Assembly: GCA_030847615.1 (NCBI GenBank)
Contig: JAUMIR010000001.1
Location: 248,871,187 to 248,935,186 of the forward strand
Length of the DNA: 64,000 nt
Source of the DNA: Gambelia wislizenii
Lineage: Eukaryota; Chordata; Lepidosauria; Squamata; Crotaphytidae
Direction: 5' to 3'
Part shown: positions 10,885 to 22,042 of the stretch, piece by piece
Position numbering within the stretch: the first letter of the stretch is position 1
How the letters are laid out: each line of letters opens with the position of its first letter
Translations under genes and position numbers: made by a program
The notes under the pieces: generated by a model
What the model was told of the DNA's origin: nothing
Database searches by the model: none
What the model saw: only the letters and a program-made list of their open reading frames with translations

Positions 10885-11361
10885 ATATGCGGGTGTTTGT
10901 TTTTTAACAAACAATTCCTTGAAGCAACCTCTGTTTTTATAAATGGCAAATGATGTCAGGGCTCTTTCTTTTATTTTTCAAGAGAACTGCAATATATATT
11001 TTCTTCCCACGGAAAAGACACCAAACTCTTACTCTGCAGCCAAAGAAGACAGACTACCCACAGACAGCACCAACATTTGGAAACAGCTTCTGGACCAAAA
11101 TCTGTCCTGGCTTCCTGAGAACTGACCCCCAACTTCATTATCTTTTAAAAAAATGCTAATTGTATTTTATCATATAAATTAACAGTTATAATTAACAACA
11201 ATAGCAAACAATACAGCACAAATGGGATTGGATATTATTGCCTTCCAATTATAATTCACAGGGATTTTCTATACCAGGGTGGAAAGCAACTCCAAACTCC
11301 AACTATAGCATACCTAGCTAGCAAAATCAGTAGTGAAGAAAGCTGGGAGTGGCAGTCCAGC

Positions 11362-11817
11362 CAGGGCCGGTTTAACCTGTCTGCCAAATCAGCATTGGCA
11401 GGGGGCCCCAAGGTCAAGAGGGGGCCCCGAGGTCAAGAGAGGGCCCCGTGTTGGCCTCCTTAATCTGACAAAGGAACAGCCAGGAGACAGCTGGGAGGAG
11501 CCCCCTCTTACCCTCCTCCTCCAAAAACCTCCTGCTGGCTTTTTTAAAAAAACAAACAAAACAGCCTCTCCAAAACTAAAGAGAAAGAGAAAGAAACAGC
11601 AGCTCTCTGTGGCAGAAGCTGGAGGGAGAGGCACATCGGAGAGGGTGAGTGTGTGTGTGTGTGAGAGAGAGAGAGAGACAGGGAATTTGAGGGTTGTCTC
11701 CCTCAGAAAGGGCTTCTTTCTTTCTTTCTTTCTTTCTTGCCCATGTGCCTTCAAGTCATATGGGGGCCCCAAAGTAAAGCATTGCAGGGGGCCCCAAAAT
11801 TCCTTAAACCGGCCCTG
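11362..11817. mobile_element. Non-autonomous hAT-type transposon
   Basis: The element has perfect 14-bp inverted ends, CAGGGCCGGTTTAA, and a perfect 8-bp duplication AGTCCAGC (11354-11361 and 11818-11825). An 8-bp duplication and CAGGG ends are the hAT signature. It is 456 bp long, with no transposase. The interior has three imperfect direct repeats of a ggggccccaaggtcaaga unit, a GT/GA microsatellite and a (TTTC)n run. Confidence 0.85.
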
Positions 11818-11861
11818 AGTCCAGCAATATCTGGAACTGCATGATACCTAATGCTGATTTT

Positions 11862-12035
11862 GGACTTTTTCAAATGGGGGGGAAAAAACCCTGAGGAGGT
11901 CAGGAGAAGAACGGCGCTATTCCACTTACAGCACCTCATTTCAGACAATGCCGTCCTCCTCCCGACCTTCCCCCATGATTCCTCCATGCTGCAGGCACGA
12001 GAAATGCACCACTTTTATTGATGAAAAAAAAAACA
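11862..12035. mobile_element. Half copy of a GGACTTTTTCA foldback MITE
   Basis: The left end ggactttttcaaatggggg matches the start of the element at 56106-56424, and the following aggagaagaacggcgctatt and cctccatgctgcaggcac segments match it too. The sequence stops after the central ttttattgatg stem, so the right arm is missing. Confidence 0.65.
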
Positions 12036-12708
12036 GTGAATCCCTAATTATTTCAGGTATATAGGGTGGCCACGGATTTGTTGAGTCATGATTCCTAATA
12101 CATATTTATGCATAACTTTTCAGGTTTTTAAAAGGTTAATTTGAAGAAGTTCTCCCTTAACGCATTTTCCAATTTTATTCCTTGCTTGCTTGCTTGGATT
12201 TTTAGATATGGCTAAAATCCAATCTTTAGCCCCAAGCAGAGTAGGTCCATTGAATCACTGGAATGGTCATTAATGTTGATGTACCAAATTCCCCTTGATT
12301 CTGTAGCACTACTGAATTAAGGTCTTCCTTAATAGTAGGGCAATGTCAAAGCAGAAATGTTATCTGCAATAGATTATCAAAAGTTCTAGAAATGAAGCAG
12401 AAATGGGCAGCTTTGTTTCAGGCCTCTGCTTATATTAACTGAAATTGAATCTAATCCACCAATTCAAATAAGTCCTTGATTATGTAACTCATTAACAATT
12501 TTGAAGTTAGAAAGATCATTTTCTATTAATTGCTGGGTTGGGTAATCACGTTACTCATTCATTAGTTTTTCCTATATCCCTTATTATTCTGATTCTCTCT
12601 TTACAGAATAATTATAAATACATAATGAAAGTCTAAATGATCCAATCCTACTAGATGGAGTGCCATTTGTAAGTGTCTCCATTTTAAAGTGTTTATTTTA
12701 AAGAATGT
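12036..12708. other. Intron I-J/J-K flank, nothing recognised
   Basis: This AT-rich sequence has only short frames and no recognisable element until the CORE-SINE-like piece at about 12709. Confidence 0.5.
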
Positions 12709-12818
12709 GACTTGGCCAAGGTCACCCAGTGGGTTTCAATGGTAGACCCTGGTCTCTAGAGTCATAGGCCAATGCTCAAACCACTTATAAGTCTATATCA
12801 GGCAATGCCATAATTTAC

Positions 12819-13000
12819 CTTAAAGATCTGCTGAGCTCCTTCCTCCATCCGAGGCCAGACTTGATATCTAAATCTCCAGAGGGTGTGAAACTTGAGTATG
12901 GCATTCAACCTCTGCACTGCCTCAGGGTGATTAAATTCAGACATCAGCATATCTGACACTGCCTCAGGCACTTTTACAGCACACAGAAGGAACATGGCAG
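12819..13000 (-). CDS. UNC80: UNC80 exon J (2 nt plus 60 codons)
   Basis: The acceptor is cttattgcag and the donor gtaaat. The exon encodes AMFLLCAVKVPEAVSDMLMS, then EFNHPEAVQRLNAILKFHTL and WRFRYQVWPRMEEGAQQIFK. Alternating hydrophobic positions fit helical repeats. It ends on a codon boundary before IPPPSINFTLP of exon K. Differences from mammals are conservative. Confidence 0.95.
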
Positions 13001-13334
13001 CTGCAATAAGAAAATATTTCATGAACAGATACATTTCATAACCTGGAAACACCATGATTATGTTGTTTAAAAGCACTGCTGAAGAGTGTGGGGTGGAAGT
13101 ACACCTTTCATTGGTCCATTGAGTAAATTATTTGGAACCCAGTATATTATTAATGGACTTGGTAGGATATGAGCAGGTATCATTATTTCCTATATGGAAA
13201 GGATTTTTACCTCAGAAAAAGCATGAAAAACACATGAGTCAACAATAGAAAGTGAAGATGGTGTTGTGTACTGTTCATAGGCAGGACTCACAGAATGCCC
13301 AGAAATATTTCTGTTCTGACAGAAAATCTTTTGG

Positions 13335-13905
13335 TCCCATCTATACAAGGGGGAAAAATACAATCTCCTCAGAAGAAATAGCAATTCACAGCACTGCAAC
13401 CTGTCTTAATGGTCAAAAGAGCCCCTCTAAACTTCGCATGCCCCCTAGCCAAAATGGCAGCATTGAGTGATTTACTCACCCTTTTAAATCTGCTGCCACT
13501 GAATTAAAAAAAAAATACCAGTTTACCATGGTGCACACATGCAATATTTCATATTTACAAAAAGAAAAAAAAGACAGAGTAAAATATCACCATTTTGTCG
13601 ACTTAGCAGAACCTCGCTTAACCGAAAATCCAACATGGCAGCAGCAGGCACTTTCCTTGTTTGCTAGCCCTTCCCCCTATGCTTGTCTAGCCAATCAGCT
13701 TATGCTGCCTGGTTGCATCAACACAAATGCAACTGTCCTACCAATCGCACATTTGCATGCCCTACAGAGCTTTTTAAAAACCCAGAGAAAAGCTCCGAAG
13801 GCAGTGGATTTGGCTGCCCCCCTTCTGAATGAGATGTATTGATGTGGATTTCCATTTGGACAGATCACCTTCCATGCATTGCCATTTGGATTATTTTCAC
13901 CGTTT
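13335..13905. mobile_element. Foldback MITE, tatacaag/cttgtata-end family (copy 1)
   Basis: The left end ccatctatacaaggggg and the interior aatccaacatggcagcagca, gtttgctagcccttccccct and agctttttaaaaaccc recur in the elements at 15829-16432 and 44066-44706, partly in reverse. The right part, reversed, matches the left part of the 44-kb copy. It is a non-coding palindromic element. Limits are approximate. Confidence 0.5.
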
Positions 13906-14023
13906 GGACAGGACCTTCAGGCTCCAAAGCTGGGCAGGACTCCTGTGGTGCTCCTTACCACCTCCAAGGTCTATTTACCAACACTGCATGTATGAGGGCA
14001 ACACTAAGATGTCAGCTTCTTAC

Positions 14024-14162
14024 CTGCTGCACCAGCCATGTGCTCATCCATACTAAGCAGCAGTTCCCATGCTGCAGGCTGGATGTCCCCATACATCTCT
14101 TCTGTGAGGATAGGAGCGGCCTTGATTAACAGTGATAAAGGTGCTGGAGACAAACTCATCAC
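14024..14162 (-). CDS. UNC80: UNC80 exon I (46 codons plus 1 nt)
   Basis: The acceptor is gtgcag and the donor gtaaga. The exon encodes VMSLSPAPLSLLIKAAPILT, then EEMYGDIQPAAWELLLSMDE and HMAGAA plus one G. This is one of the most conserved parts of UNC80, made of helical repeat units. The leftover G joins CT of exon J to give another alanine (the GAAAAMFLL run). Confidence 0.95.
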
Positions 14163-14336
14163 CTGCACAAAATCAAATCATGTGAATTAAAAACAAGACT
14201 TCTATAGCCTAGTCACATTCATGTTTATGCTGAGATATGGCTTCCTGAGTTTTATGTGGCTTACACACTACTAGTAAGTTCACTTAAGATTGCAGACATG
14301 CACATTCAGTCTTAATTATACCTAATTAAGGATTAA

Positions 14337-14629
14337 GGAGCTTATTGCACAAAGGATGGGAAGCAGAAGTAAAACCCTAGAGTAGTGCATCCTCCATGAC
14401 AGCAGTGTGCTTCAGCTGTTCTCCTATGCTGGTCTGTAGGAGAATGTGGTAAAGGTGAGCCTTTTTGCTAATGGATTTTTTCCAGTTAGCAAAGACTCGT
14501 GTTTACCACCGTCTCCCATGGGACCGGAATGGAAGAACAAGCGAAAAACACTGATGTCATGTGATAAGACAAGGTTGAACATGCTACTTTTGGGCTTTAC
14601 TTCTGCTACCCTTCCCTCGTGCAATAAGG
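14337..14629. mobile_element. Palindromic MITE, CTTATTGCAC-end family
   Basis: The inverted ends carry CTTATTGCAC at 14341-14350 and, reversed, at 14619-14628. The arms share aagcagaagtaaa-type and gcctttttgctaa-type blocks. The flank TAA occurs on both sides (14334-14336 and 14630-14632). The inner sequence (ttagcaaagactcgtgttta) is related to the element at 7492-7777. Confidence 0.65.
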
Positions 14630-14654
14630 TAAGTGTATTTCAGTTTTTAAAATA

Positions 14655-14887
14655 TAGCTGTCCCTTCATATTCACTAGGGTTTGGTTCCAGGACCCCCCG
14701 TGGATACCAAAATCCATGGATACTCTAGTCTCATTATATGCAATGGCATAGCAAAATGGTGTCCCTTATATAAGATGGCAAAATCAAGGTTTGCTTTTTG
14801 GATTTTATTATGTTTTTAAAGAATATTTTCAAACCGTGAATACTTAAATCCATGGATACCAAATCTGTGGATATGGAGGGACAACTG
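14655..14887. mobile_element. Tigger/pogo-like MITE
   Basis: The left end ctgtcccttcatattcac and right end gatatggagggacaactg form inverted repeats, flanked by TA on both sides. Inside is ggttccaggaccccccgtgg followed by ataccaaaatccatgg, which is characteristic of MER2/Tigger-related elements of the pogo group. There is no coding capacity. Confidence 0.75.
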
Positions 14888-14889
14888 TA

Positions 14890-15828
14890 AATATTACAAG
14901 TAGCTAAAACAGGTGACAGTCTGAGGATACTTAATGAGGACATACTTGTAAGTGGTGTATGTTTCCAAGTCTAGCTGACAGAGGGTCTTCTCATTCTGCT
15001 ATGAAGGGGCTATATTCTGAACTTTCTGGCACAGTGAAAAAAGTTTCATTCTTACAAAAAAGAATGACAACCTTCTACATAGATAGAACTCCCTGGATGT
15101 GTCCATATGAGACTTTTATTCCACAACTGCCTTGCCTCAGTCACATAATTTTATGGGAGATCCAGATTCAGTCATCTCCCACTTGTGTAACTGCCCCAAG
15201 TTTTCCTACTGCTTCTTCCACTATTTTTAAATTAAAATATATTTAAGAGAAGAAGAAGGAATAGACCACAGCACTTTTTGAATGACAGTAGTAAAAGCTC
15301 TCTGTCTGGAAGCATACTATGAGCACAACAAGAACCAAAGGACAGCAGCCAACATGTATGTTTTGATGGACAGCCATAAAAATCATTATATCTGAACAAG
15401 AAATACACACTTCATTTGAAACATGAAATCCTTTAATAAAATCTGATTATCTATGTATATCTGATGAAACATCCATAATTATGATCAAACTTAATGTACT
15501 AATTAGTTACATTAGTATTTTAATTTTTTTACTTGTATCAGTTAAGCAAAATGAACACAAATTAATAACAAATAGCTTGATGAAGGCATGATTTGCCAAA
15601 TGGAGGCAAGATTGTAAAACAGTAAGCTCATCATGGAGACAAGATTCTCAAATGCAAAGTTCAGCACTTGACAAGCATCAGGTCAACCAACTTTGCCACA
15701 AAGCTACAAATTTGTTCTTAAATGTGGATAGTACAGTATATTACAAACATTTTTAGAATGGAAGAACTGGCTGAAAAGGAAAACATGCTCTGTGCTTGAA
15801 AAACATAGAGATTAAAGTATGCTACAGG
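14890..15828. other. Intron H-I, nothing recognised
   Basis: AT-rich unique-looking sequence. Its frames are short and resemble no known protein. Confidence 0.5.
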
Positions 15829-16432
15829 CTTGTCTATACAGTAAAAAAAAATACAAATAGCATACGAACAGAACTCGATCCATTCACATGGACATGCACA
15901 CAAATGCGTGTCATTTGGAAGGGGGACAACCAAATCCACCACAAAGTCCATGCACATTGTGTCCAGGGCTTCGTACAGATTTTTAAAAAAGCTCTGTGCA
16001 ACATGCAAATGTGCAATCATTTGAATACTCGCATTCACATAGATACGAACAGTCAGAGCAATTTGATTGACTGAATGAAGATGGGGGTGGGGCTAGCAAA
16101 GAGAGAAAGTGCCTGCAGCCACTATCTTAGATTTTTAGCTAAGAAATGGTCTGGTAAGTCAATCAAATGGTGATCTTATACTCTTGTTCTTTCTTTCTTT
16201 TTTTTGTAAATACGAACTATCGCTTGTGTGCACCATGGGAAACTGTTTTTTTTTTTTTTTAAATGGAGGTGGCAGATTTAAAATCACGAGTAAATCACTC
16301 ATGGCCACCATCTTGGCTAGGAGTCATGTGGAGTTTAGGGGGGGCTCTTTTGATCGTGAAGACAGGTCACATCATTGAGAATGCCTGCCTTTTCAAACAT
16401 GTTTGTACTTCCCCCTTGTATAGACAAGAGCT
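15829..16432. mobile_element. Foldback MITE, CTTGTCTATACA-end family (copy 2)
   Basis: The left end gcttgtctatacagt and right end ttgtatagacaagagc are inverted repeats (CTTGTCTATACA). The interior has aaccaaatccaccacaaagt, tttttaaaaaagctctgtgc and ggggtggggctagcaaagag, all shared with the other two copies. Confidence 0.65.
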
Positions 16433-17429
16433 ATAACTCACCCCACACTCATGAAAGGTTGGTCCCTTTGAAAGGTACACAACTGGATGTTGAATCATAC
16501 AAACGAAAGTTCTTGCAGGAGACAAAAAGGAATCAAGGGAGCAGGATGCTGGTGCACTGAGGATGGGTGGGGTTCCCTCCTCCAAAAGATCACTCAGTTC
16601 TAGAACTTACTAAAAAAAGGCATTATTCAGGTCCAGGTGACCCATAAGTGTGGGTTACAGAGACTGTGAAGAGCTACTTGTTACTATGAGTTGCAGCAAT
16701 ATGGAAGAGTGTTGCTAGTGAAGCACCACCAACAGGGAGTTAGGTGCAAAGGAGAACTGAATTTGGTTCCTCATTTTTTAAATGAGCCAGACTGGTTCCC
16801 ATTCTCTGAACTAATATGTGGATCAGAATGCCATTATCCTTCAGATCACACACTTCTGTAAATTTTGCATAGACAAATGTGTATACAAGGGAAATTTTCA
16901 TACAGATGCATGTATATTAGAATAATTGCATCTGAAAATAAATGCAAAATTTGTGCTGTCTTTTTAAAGGATTCACAGACTGATACAAAACATGGATGGA
17001 GTGAATTTAGGATTTAGTAATCTGAAACTGACATGGAATGAAAACAGACTGATTTGTCCTAATTAGAAGGCAGGACATGAGCCTTTGTAGGGGAGTTTTA
17101 CATGCAGAGGGTTCCAGGCTCAACTCCTGGTATATCTAATAATAAGGCATCATAGTATAGGTAAGAGGCCCCAGAAAAACTTCTGCAGAGTTGAGGAAAG
17201 ACTTTAGAGCAGACTTTAGAGAAAGATTTAGGAGTAACTCTGACTTAAGATTGGAGAAACTCTGCTAGTCCGACACTACAAGGCAAATCAATACAAGGCA
17301 CCTTGATGTGGTCATGGAAATCCAATATATTTGCATGAAACATCACATGGGGGAAGTGAAAAATTAACAGAACAGCAATTGTGGAACCCTTAATCTAAAA
17401 AAGTCAGAAAAATAATTTATAGCCCAGCA
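16433..17429. other. Intron H-I, nothing recognised
   Basis: No coding, RNA or repeat signature that I can name. Confidence 0.5.
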
Positions 17430-18600
17430 TTATTATTATTAGTACGTTTATTTATATAGCACCATAAGCTTTACATAGCATTTTACAAAACAGAAAAACA
17501 ACAATCCACTATAAACAAAACACCTGCCTACAGTGCACAATCTAAAACCACAAACAGAATTATAAAATTAATGCAATATTACTATAACAGGATTAAAACA
17601 ATACTATAAAAGTGCAAGTTAATACAAATAATATGGATATAAAATCAAAATGGAAGTTGGAAGGCTTCCCTAAATAGAATAGTCTTTCATTTAGACTTAA
17701 AGTAGTCTGGAGAGGTGGTTGTCCGCAAATCCATGGGAAGGAGATTCCAAAAATAGGGGGCAGAGTGGGAGAAAGGACGTATCCGAGTAGGGGCAGAGGA
17801 AATTCTTGGCTGCATCAGAAGCCTTGAATCACTAGAACACAGGGCATGGACAGGAAAATAGGGGGAAACAAGTGCTGACAAATAGATGGGGGCCAAACCA
17901 TGAAGAGCTTTGAAAGTTAATAATAATAGCTTATAACGAATTCTAAATGGGACTGGAAGCCAGTGAAGGGACAACAACAATGGGGTGACATGATCATAAC
18001 AGCGGGCAGAAAAAATTATCCTAGCAGCAGAGTATTGTACTAAAATCAAGGGGGCAAGATGGGAAAGAGGAAGCCCAGTCAGCAAAGAATTACAGTAATC
18101 CAGGTGAAATGACCAGTGCTTCAACCAAAGTCTTAGCAGCAAAAACTGAAAGAAAAGGCCTGATTCTTGCTAGATTATAAAGAAAGAAATGACATGACTT
18201 TGCCATGGCCTGAATTTGAGGAACAAACGAAAGGGAAGAATCGAAAATGAAACCAAGACATCGTGCTTCCTTTACAGGTTGAATATTAAGTGCCACTAAC
18301 TGTGATTGAAAATGAATAATGCAGATTTGGCTTCAGCAGGAAGACAAGTAGCTCAGACTTGTCCATATTGAGCTTAAGGCGCCGACGAAACATCTTCCGG
18401 ATGTTCAACATCCGGAGAGAGTTCCAGAGTGGAAAAATATAGTTGGGTGTCATCAGTGTATAAGTGATACTGAAAGCTGTAGGAGCCAATAAGGTTACCT
18501 AGGGACAAAGTATATAGAGAAAATAACAATGGGCCCAAAAAGGAGCCCTGTGGAACTCCAACGGACAGCGACACCAGAGCAGAGACTTGACCACCTTAAT
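17430..18600 (-). mobile_element. L2-like LINE, 5'-truncated, RT to 3' end
   Basis: Minus-strand frames follow L2-clade ORF2 order: SVGVPQGSFLGPLLFSLYTL; the active-site motif YTDDTQLYFS; LNMDKSELLVF; ARCLGFIFDSSLSF; LDYCNSLLTGLP; LLLSLHWLPVPFRIRYKLLL followed by TFKALHGLAPIYLS; and PYFWNLLPMDLR. The 3' UTR (17430-17690) has the L2-type tatagcaccataagc / acatagcattttacaa stretch. Frameshifts break the ORF into at least four pieces, so it is inactive. It stands about 100 bp downstream of exon H, in the sense of UNC80. Confidence 0.8.
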
Positions 18601-18693
18601 GCTATAATGCCAGCAGAGGACAAATACATTAAAGATTAAAATTATTAAATTTGCTAGTACATTATTTCTGTAGCTATCAGAAGCCCTCATTAC

Positions 18694-18801
18694 CTGATGC
18701 CTGATGTATTTCAACATCCCAGAGTCCTTCTTTCCTTCAAGGTTGGAATCCATCACTCTTTTCTTAAGAGAAGGTGTTCTCAGGCATGACTTGTCTGAAC
18801 A
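18694..18801 (-). CDS. UNC80: UNC80 exon H (36 codons)
   Basis: The acceptor is ttctag and the donor gtaatg. The exon encodes CSDKSCLRTPSLKKRVMDSN, then LEGKKDSGMLKYIRHQ. I placed the start at TGT so that KKQKE of exon G is followed by CSDKSC, as in the vertebrate protein; a second AG eight bases further in would break that match. The intron to exon G is only 528 bp and is half filled by a dispersed repeat (19006-19242). Confidence 0.94.
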
Positions 18802-19005
18802 CTAGAAGAGAATTAGATTTGCTTTCAGAGGTCAACTTACTAGTTTTTGTTTTTTTTTAAGGATCCCATTATGTGACTAACACTGTGGACATTAATAGTA
18901 AATTATAGAGCTTTGCCTACACTCTTAGAATGTGATCAGGAACTACTGAGAATCAGAATAGGCAAAAGCATCCCTCCTCTCACCCCAAACTCATAATCAA
19001 ATGTT

Positions 19006-19242
19006 TCCCCAGCAGCATATCAAGTTGGAAAGCTCTCCTAAAATGGTACACTGGGAATTTACCATGAAGGTCCATTCTTGCAAAGGAGAAGGAGACATGC
19101 TGTCTAGGGATCCAATAAAAAAAGGACTTAAGTTATGTGATCGCTTGCCTTGCCTGGGTAGCAGAAGAGTTAACCCACTCCTGGACAGTTCCTTCTCTCC
19201 TGGCAGAGAATGTGCTAGCAACTCCTCCACTCCCCAGTATAT
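19006..19242. repeat. Dispersed 240-bp repeat (copy 1)
   Basis: The sequence from aaatgtttccccagcagcat to caactcctccactccccag is repeated with about 93% identity by eye at 21678-21910. It fills nearly half of the 528-bp G-H intron. It has no coding potential and I cannot assign a family. Confidence 0.75.
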
Positions 19243-19329
19243 TACACACAGGATAGGTGAAGTAACCAAATTGATTTAAATAACTTTCCTATATAGACAG
19301 GACGTAAAGTGTTTCATTTACTTTCTTAC

Positions 19330-19527
19330 CTCTTTCTGCTTTTTGCCCCTGGATACACCGTTTGGTACATTGTTTTCTTTGAGGGAATCCACAGTGTCTC
19401 CATATAGGAGTTTGATGGCTCGCACAAGACGTGCACAAGAACGGCTGTGGTGGAGATAACAGTGAGGGTGGCAGTAATCAATGTGGCTACAGATAAAACT
19501 CTGCTGATTGCAGAGAAGGATCATCAC
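19330..19527 (-). CDS. UNC80: UNC80 exon G (66 codons)
   Basis: The acceptor is tatttccag and the donor gtaaga. The exon encodes VMILLCNQQSFICSHIDYCH, then PHCYLHHSRSCARLVRAIKL, LYGDTVDSLKENNVPNGVSR and GKKQKE. The Cys/His-rich stretch (CSHIDYCHPHCYLHHSRSC) is a hallmark of UNC80; in cryo-EM work this part belongs to the helical scaffold. Conservation is very high up to LLYGD and lower in the following serine/asparagine linker. Confidence 0.95.
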
Positions 19528-19926
19528 CTGGAAATAGAAAGCATACCAGACTTCTCAGTAGCTGCAGAGATAGGTTTGTGCTGAGAAAACTGCAAGAAAA
19601 CATTAAACACGCCTATCCAAAAAGATACCTAAATTCAGATCAGATCACTATGGAAAGAGTAGGCAGTAGACACATGTTTTACAGATGTCTGACACACAAA
19701 TGAATCAGCCCTTTTTACAATATGTAGCAAAAGTGGTGGTTGATAATAGTATAACATTAAAAGCACACTGTGGTGAAGTACTAGACCACTTCTGATTTCT
19801 GTTTGCTCACTTCAGATTGCACCCACAGCTAGCCAGCATGAACTCCCACAGAAGCTCCACAGACAGTAGGAGAGGTGGAAGAAGCACTTCCCATCTATTG
19901 GTCCCAATGACACAGTTGTGGAATCA

Positions 19927-20149
19927 GGATTTTATCACACTACACTGCTATAGTGCTATTATTCCACTTTAACTGCTATGGCTGCCGCCTGTGGAATTCT
20001 GGGGTTTGTAGTTTAGTGAGGCCTAAGAGCTCTCTGGCTGAGACTGCTAAATGCCCCTCCCTAAACTGCAAATTCCAGGATTCCACAGGACGAAGCCATA
20101 GCAGTTAAAGTGGAATAGTAGTGCTATAACAGTGCAGTGTGATAATCTC
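19927..20149. mobile_element. Palindromic MITE, ATCACACT-end family
   Basis: The inverted arms extend over about 90 bp each: ttatcacactacactgctat, then ccactttaactgctatggc, mirrored by gccatagcagttaaagtgg and ctataacagtgcagtgtgat. The inner motif ggaattctggggtttgtagt is shared with the palindrome at 50028-50250. Confidence 0.75.
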
Positions 20150-20394
20150 TTGTGAGCTCAGGAACTAAACACAAGACAGTATTGATTCTGCAATGGCCTC
20201 CTATTTGTCCCTGAGGCCAGTGCACACACCACTGAGGAAAACACCGCTCCAGATTATTGCTCAGTCTGGGGGATGAAGGGTTGCCTGATAGGCTTTCCCA
20301 AATGGGATACAAAAAACCAAGCCAGGCTAAAACCAGGCACTTCCTGGCTGGAGAGCACGGACCTGGATGTAGAGACTGACCTTTGAGTTGCTCT

Positions 20395-20569
20395 ATCAAA
20401 TTCAACCTTGAGAGAAATTCACCCTGCCTCAGAGGCTGGTGGGCCCTCTATCTTTGGAGGGGTTTAAACAGAGGTTGGATGGCATCTTTTAAGAGCATTT
20501 TAGTTACGTATTCCTGCATGGCAGGGGACTGGACTACTAGACAGTGCTTGCAGCCCCTTGCAGACACTA
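20395..20569 (+). mobile_element. CR1 LINE 3' part, first half (interrupted)
   Basis: The stretch cctcagaggctggtgggccc ... ggtttaaacagaggttggat ... gtattcctgcatggcagggg is the usual 3' UTR of CR1. It stops where the Penelope-like element begins. The expected CR1 terminal repeat (attctatgat) is found just after that element, at 21594. Confidence 0.75.
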
Positions 20570-21587
20570 AGATTTTCCTTGGTTTTTTTCCAGGCTGTGA
20601 GACCATGTTCTGGAATAGTTTCTTTCTGATGTTTTGCCTGCATCTGTGGCTGGCATCTTTAGGCACCTAAACTGGGCCCTACAGGCTAGTGGTTACCCAG
20701 ATCAGACATCACGAGAGCAGCCAGACCCAGAAAAAATCACAGGAATGAAGAAGAAAAACAGCCACCCAAAAGGAAGGTATTTTTACCATACATCAAAGGA
20801 ATCACAGACAGAATAGGGAAACTGATGAGAAACAACAACCTCCAAACAATCTATAGACCAAACAAAAAAAATTCAAGAAATGCCACTCTCAGTGAAGGAC
20901 AAAAGAGACCCTCTCACAGCTGCAGGAGTTTACCGCATACCATGCAGCTGTGGACAAGTTTACATAGGGACCACTAAACGCAGTGTGCAAACAAGAATCA
21001 AGGAACATGAGAGACACTGCAGACTGGGCCAGCCAGAAAAATCAGCAGTAGCAGAACATGTTATAAACCAACCTGGACATAAAATGCTATTTAAAACCAC
21101 AGAAATTCTGGACAAGGCTAACAACTTTCATGTCAGAATGCACAGAGAAGCTATTGAAATCCACAAACACCTGGACAACTTCAACAGGAAAGAAGAAACC
21201 TTAAAAGTAAACAAAATCTGGCTCTCAGTTTTGAAATACAATAGAATCAAAATTCAACACTCACAAAAGAGTTCCTCCCAGGGACAGGGGGATTTCCAGC
21301 AGTTAATGGCCCATCAACCAACCATTAGCCAAACAGACACTAATGAGCCTTGCATTTCTATACCCAGAAACTAACCATTCAATTACACAAATTTACATAT
21401 ACTCCTCAACAGGGGTTTACAACATATAAACTCCACAGACACTCTTACCCAACCATTCTCTGAAGATGCCAGCCACAGATGCAGGCAAAACGTCAGAAAG
21501 AAACTATTCCAGAACATGGTCTCATAGCTTGGAAAAAAACCCAAGGAAAATCTATGGATTCCGGCTGTGAAAGCCTTCGATTTCACA
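20570..21587 (+). mobile_element. Penelope-like element with endonuclease domain, inverted ends (copy 2)
   Basis: A Penelope-like retroelement fragment of about 1 kb. Both ends carry the same terminal block (ccaggctgtgagaccatgtt ... ggctggcatctttag), in opposite orientation. Between them is the end of the RT and the GIY-YIG endonuclease. Both ribozyme-like cores are mutated: left ends in AAAACATC, right reads CTGAAGA ... GCAAAACGTC. The copy split a CR1 element. Confidence 0.85.
20774..21372 (+). pseudogene. Penelope-like GIY-YIG endonuclease region
   Basis: Upstream, in a different frame, is the RT-thumb-like stretch YIKGITDRIGKLMRNNNLQT. The long frame (20880-21374) then reads AAGVYRIPCSCGQVYIGTTK, followed by RSVQTRIKEHERHCR, AVAEHVINQPGH, HREAIEIHKHLDNFNRKEET and VNKIWLSVL. 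GVY and YIG are the two motifs of the GIY-YIG nuclease, with the arginine in RIKEH and the downstream glutamate region present. This is the EN domain typical of Penelope-like elements. No complete RT is present, so the copy cannot act alone. Confidence 0.85.
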
Positions 21588-21620
21588 GCTCTAAGATTCT
21601 ATGATCCTAATATTTCTGTT
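21588..21620 (+). mobile_element. CR1 LINE 3' terminus (second half)
   Basis: The run gctctaagattctatgatcc is the CR1 3' terminal repeat (attctatg unit). It completes the CR1 broken at 20569. Confidence 0.65.
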
Positions 21621-21677
21621 GGAGATGGGGATCTCTCTGGCTTCAAACAGAGGTTCTGTGGTAGCTCATAATCAAAT

Positions 21678-21910
21678 GTTTCCCTGGGCACCATATCAAG
21701 TTGGAAAGCTCTCCTAAAATGGTACATTGGGAATTTACCATGAAGGTCCATTCTTGCCAAGGTGAAGGAGACATGGTGTCTAGGGATCCAATAAAAAAAG
21801 GACTTAAGTGATCCCTTGCCTTGCCTGGGTGGCAGAAGATTTAACCCACTCCTGGACAGTTTCTTCTCTCCTGGCAGAGAATGTGCTAGAAACTCCTCCA
21901 CTCCCCAGTT
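21678..21910. repeat. Dispersed 240-bp repeat (copy 2)
   Basis: Second copy of the 19006-19242 repeat, in the same orientation. It is followed by a short local duplication: ggggatctctctggcttcaa occurs at about 21628 and again at 21914. Confidence 0.75.
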
Positions 21911-22042
21911 GGAGCTGGGGATCTCTCTGGCTTCAAACAGAGGTTATGTGGTAGCTGTCCCCAGGGCAAGCTCCTTGGAGTCAGGCCACATGAGGCAGAG
22001 GGTAGAGGAAATGTCTTCCATTTTGCTCTGCCCCTCTTTTAT

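Noticed and set aside
11333..11818. 161-codon plus-strand frame and 127-codon minus-strand frame
   Set aside because: They coincide almost exactly with the hAT-type element at 11362-11817 and translate its simple repeats (SVCVCERERE).
13528..13842. 104-codon plus-strand frame
   Set aside because: It falls in a MITE copy; the matching stretches in the other copies are not open, so no conserved protein is supported.
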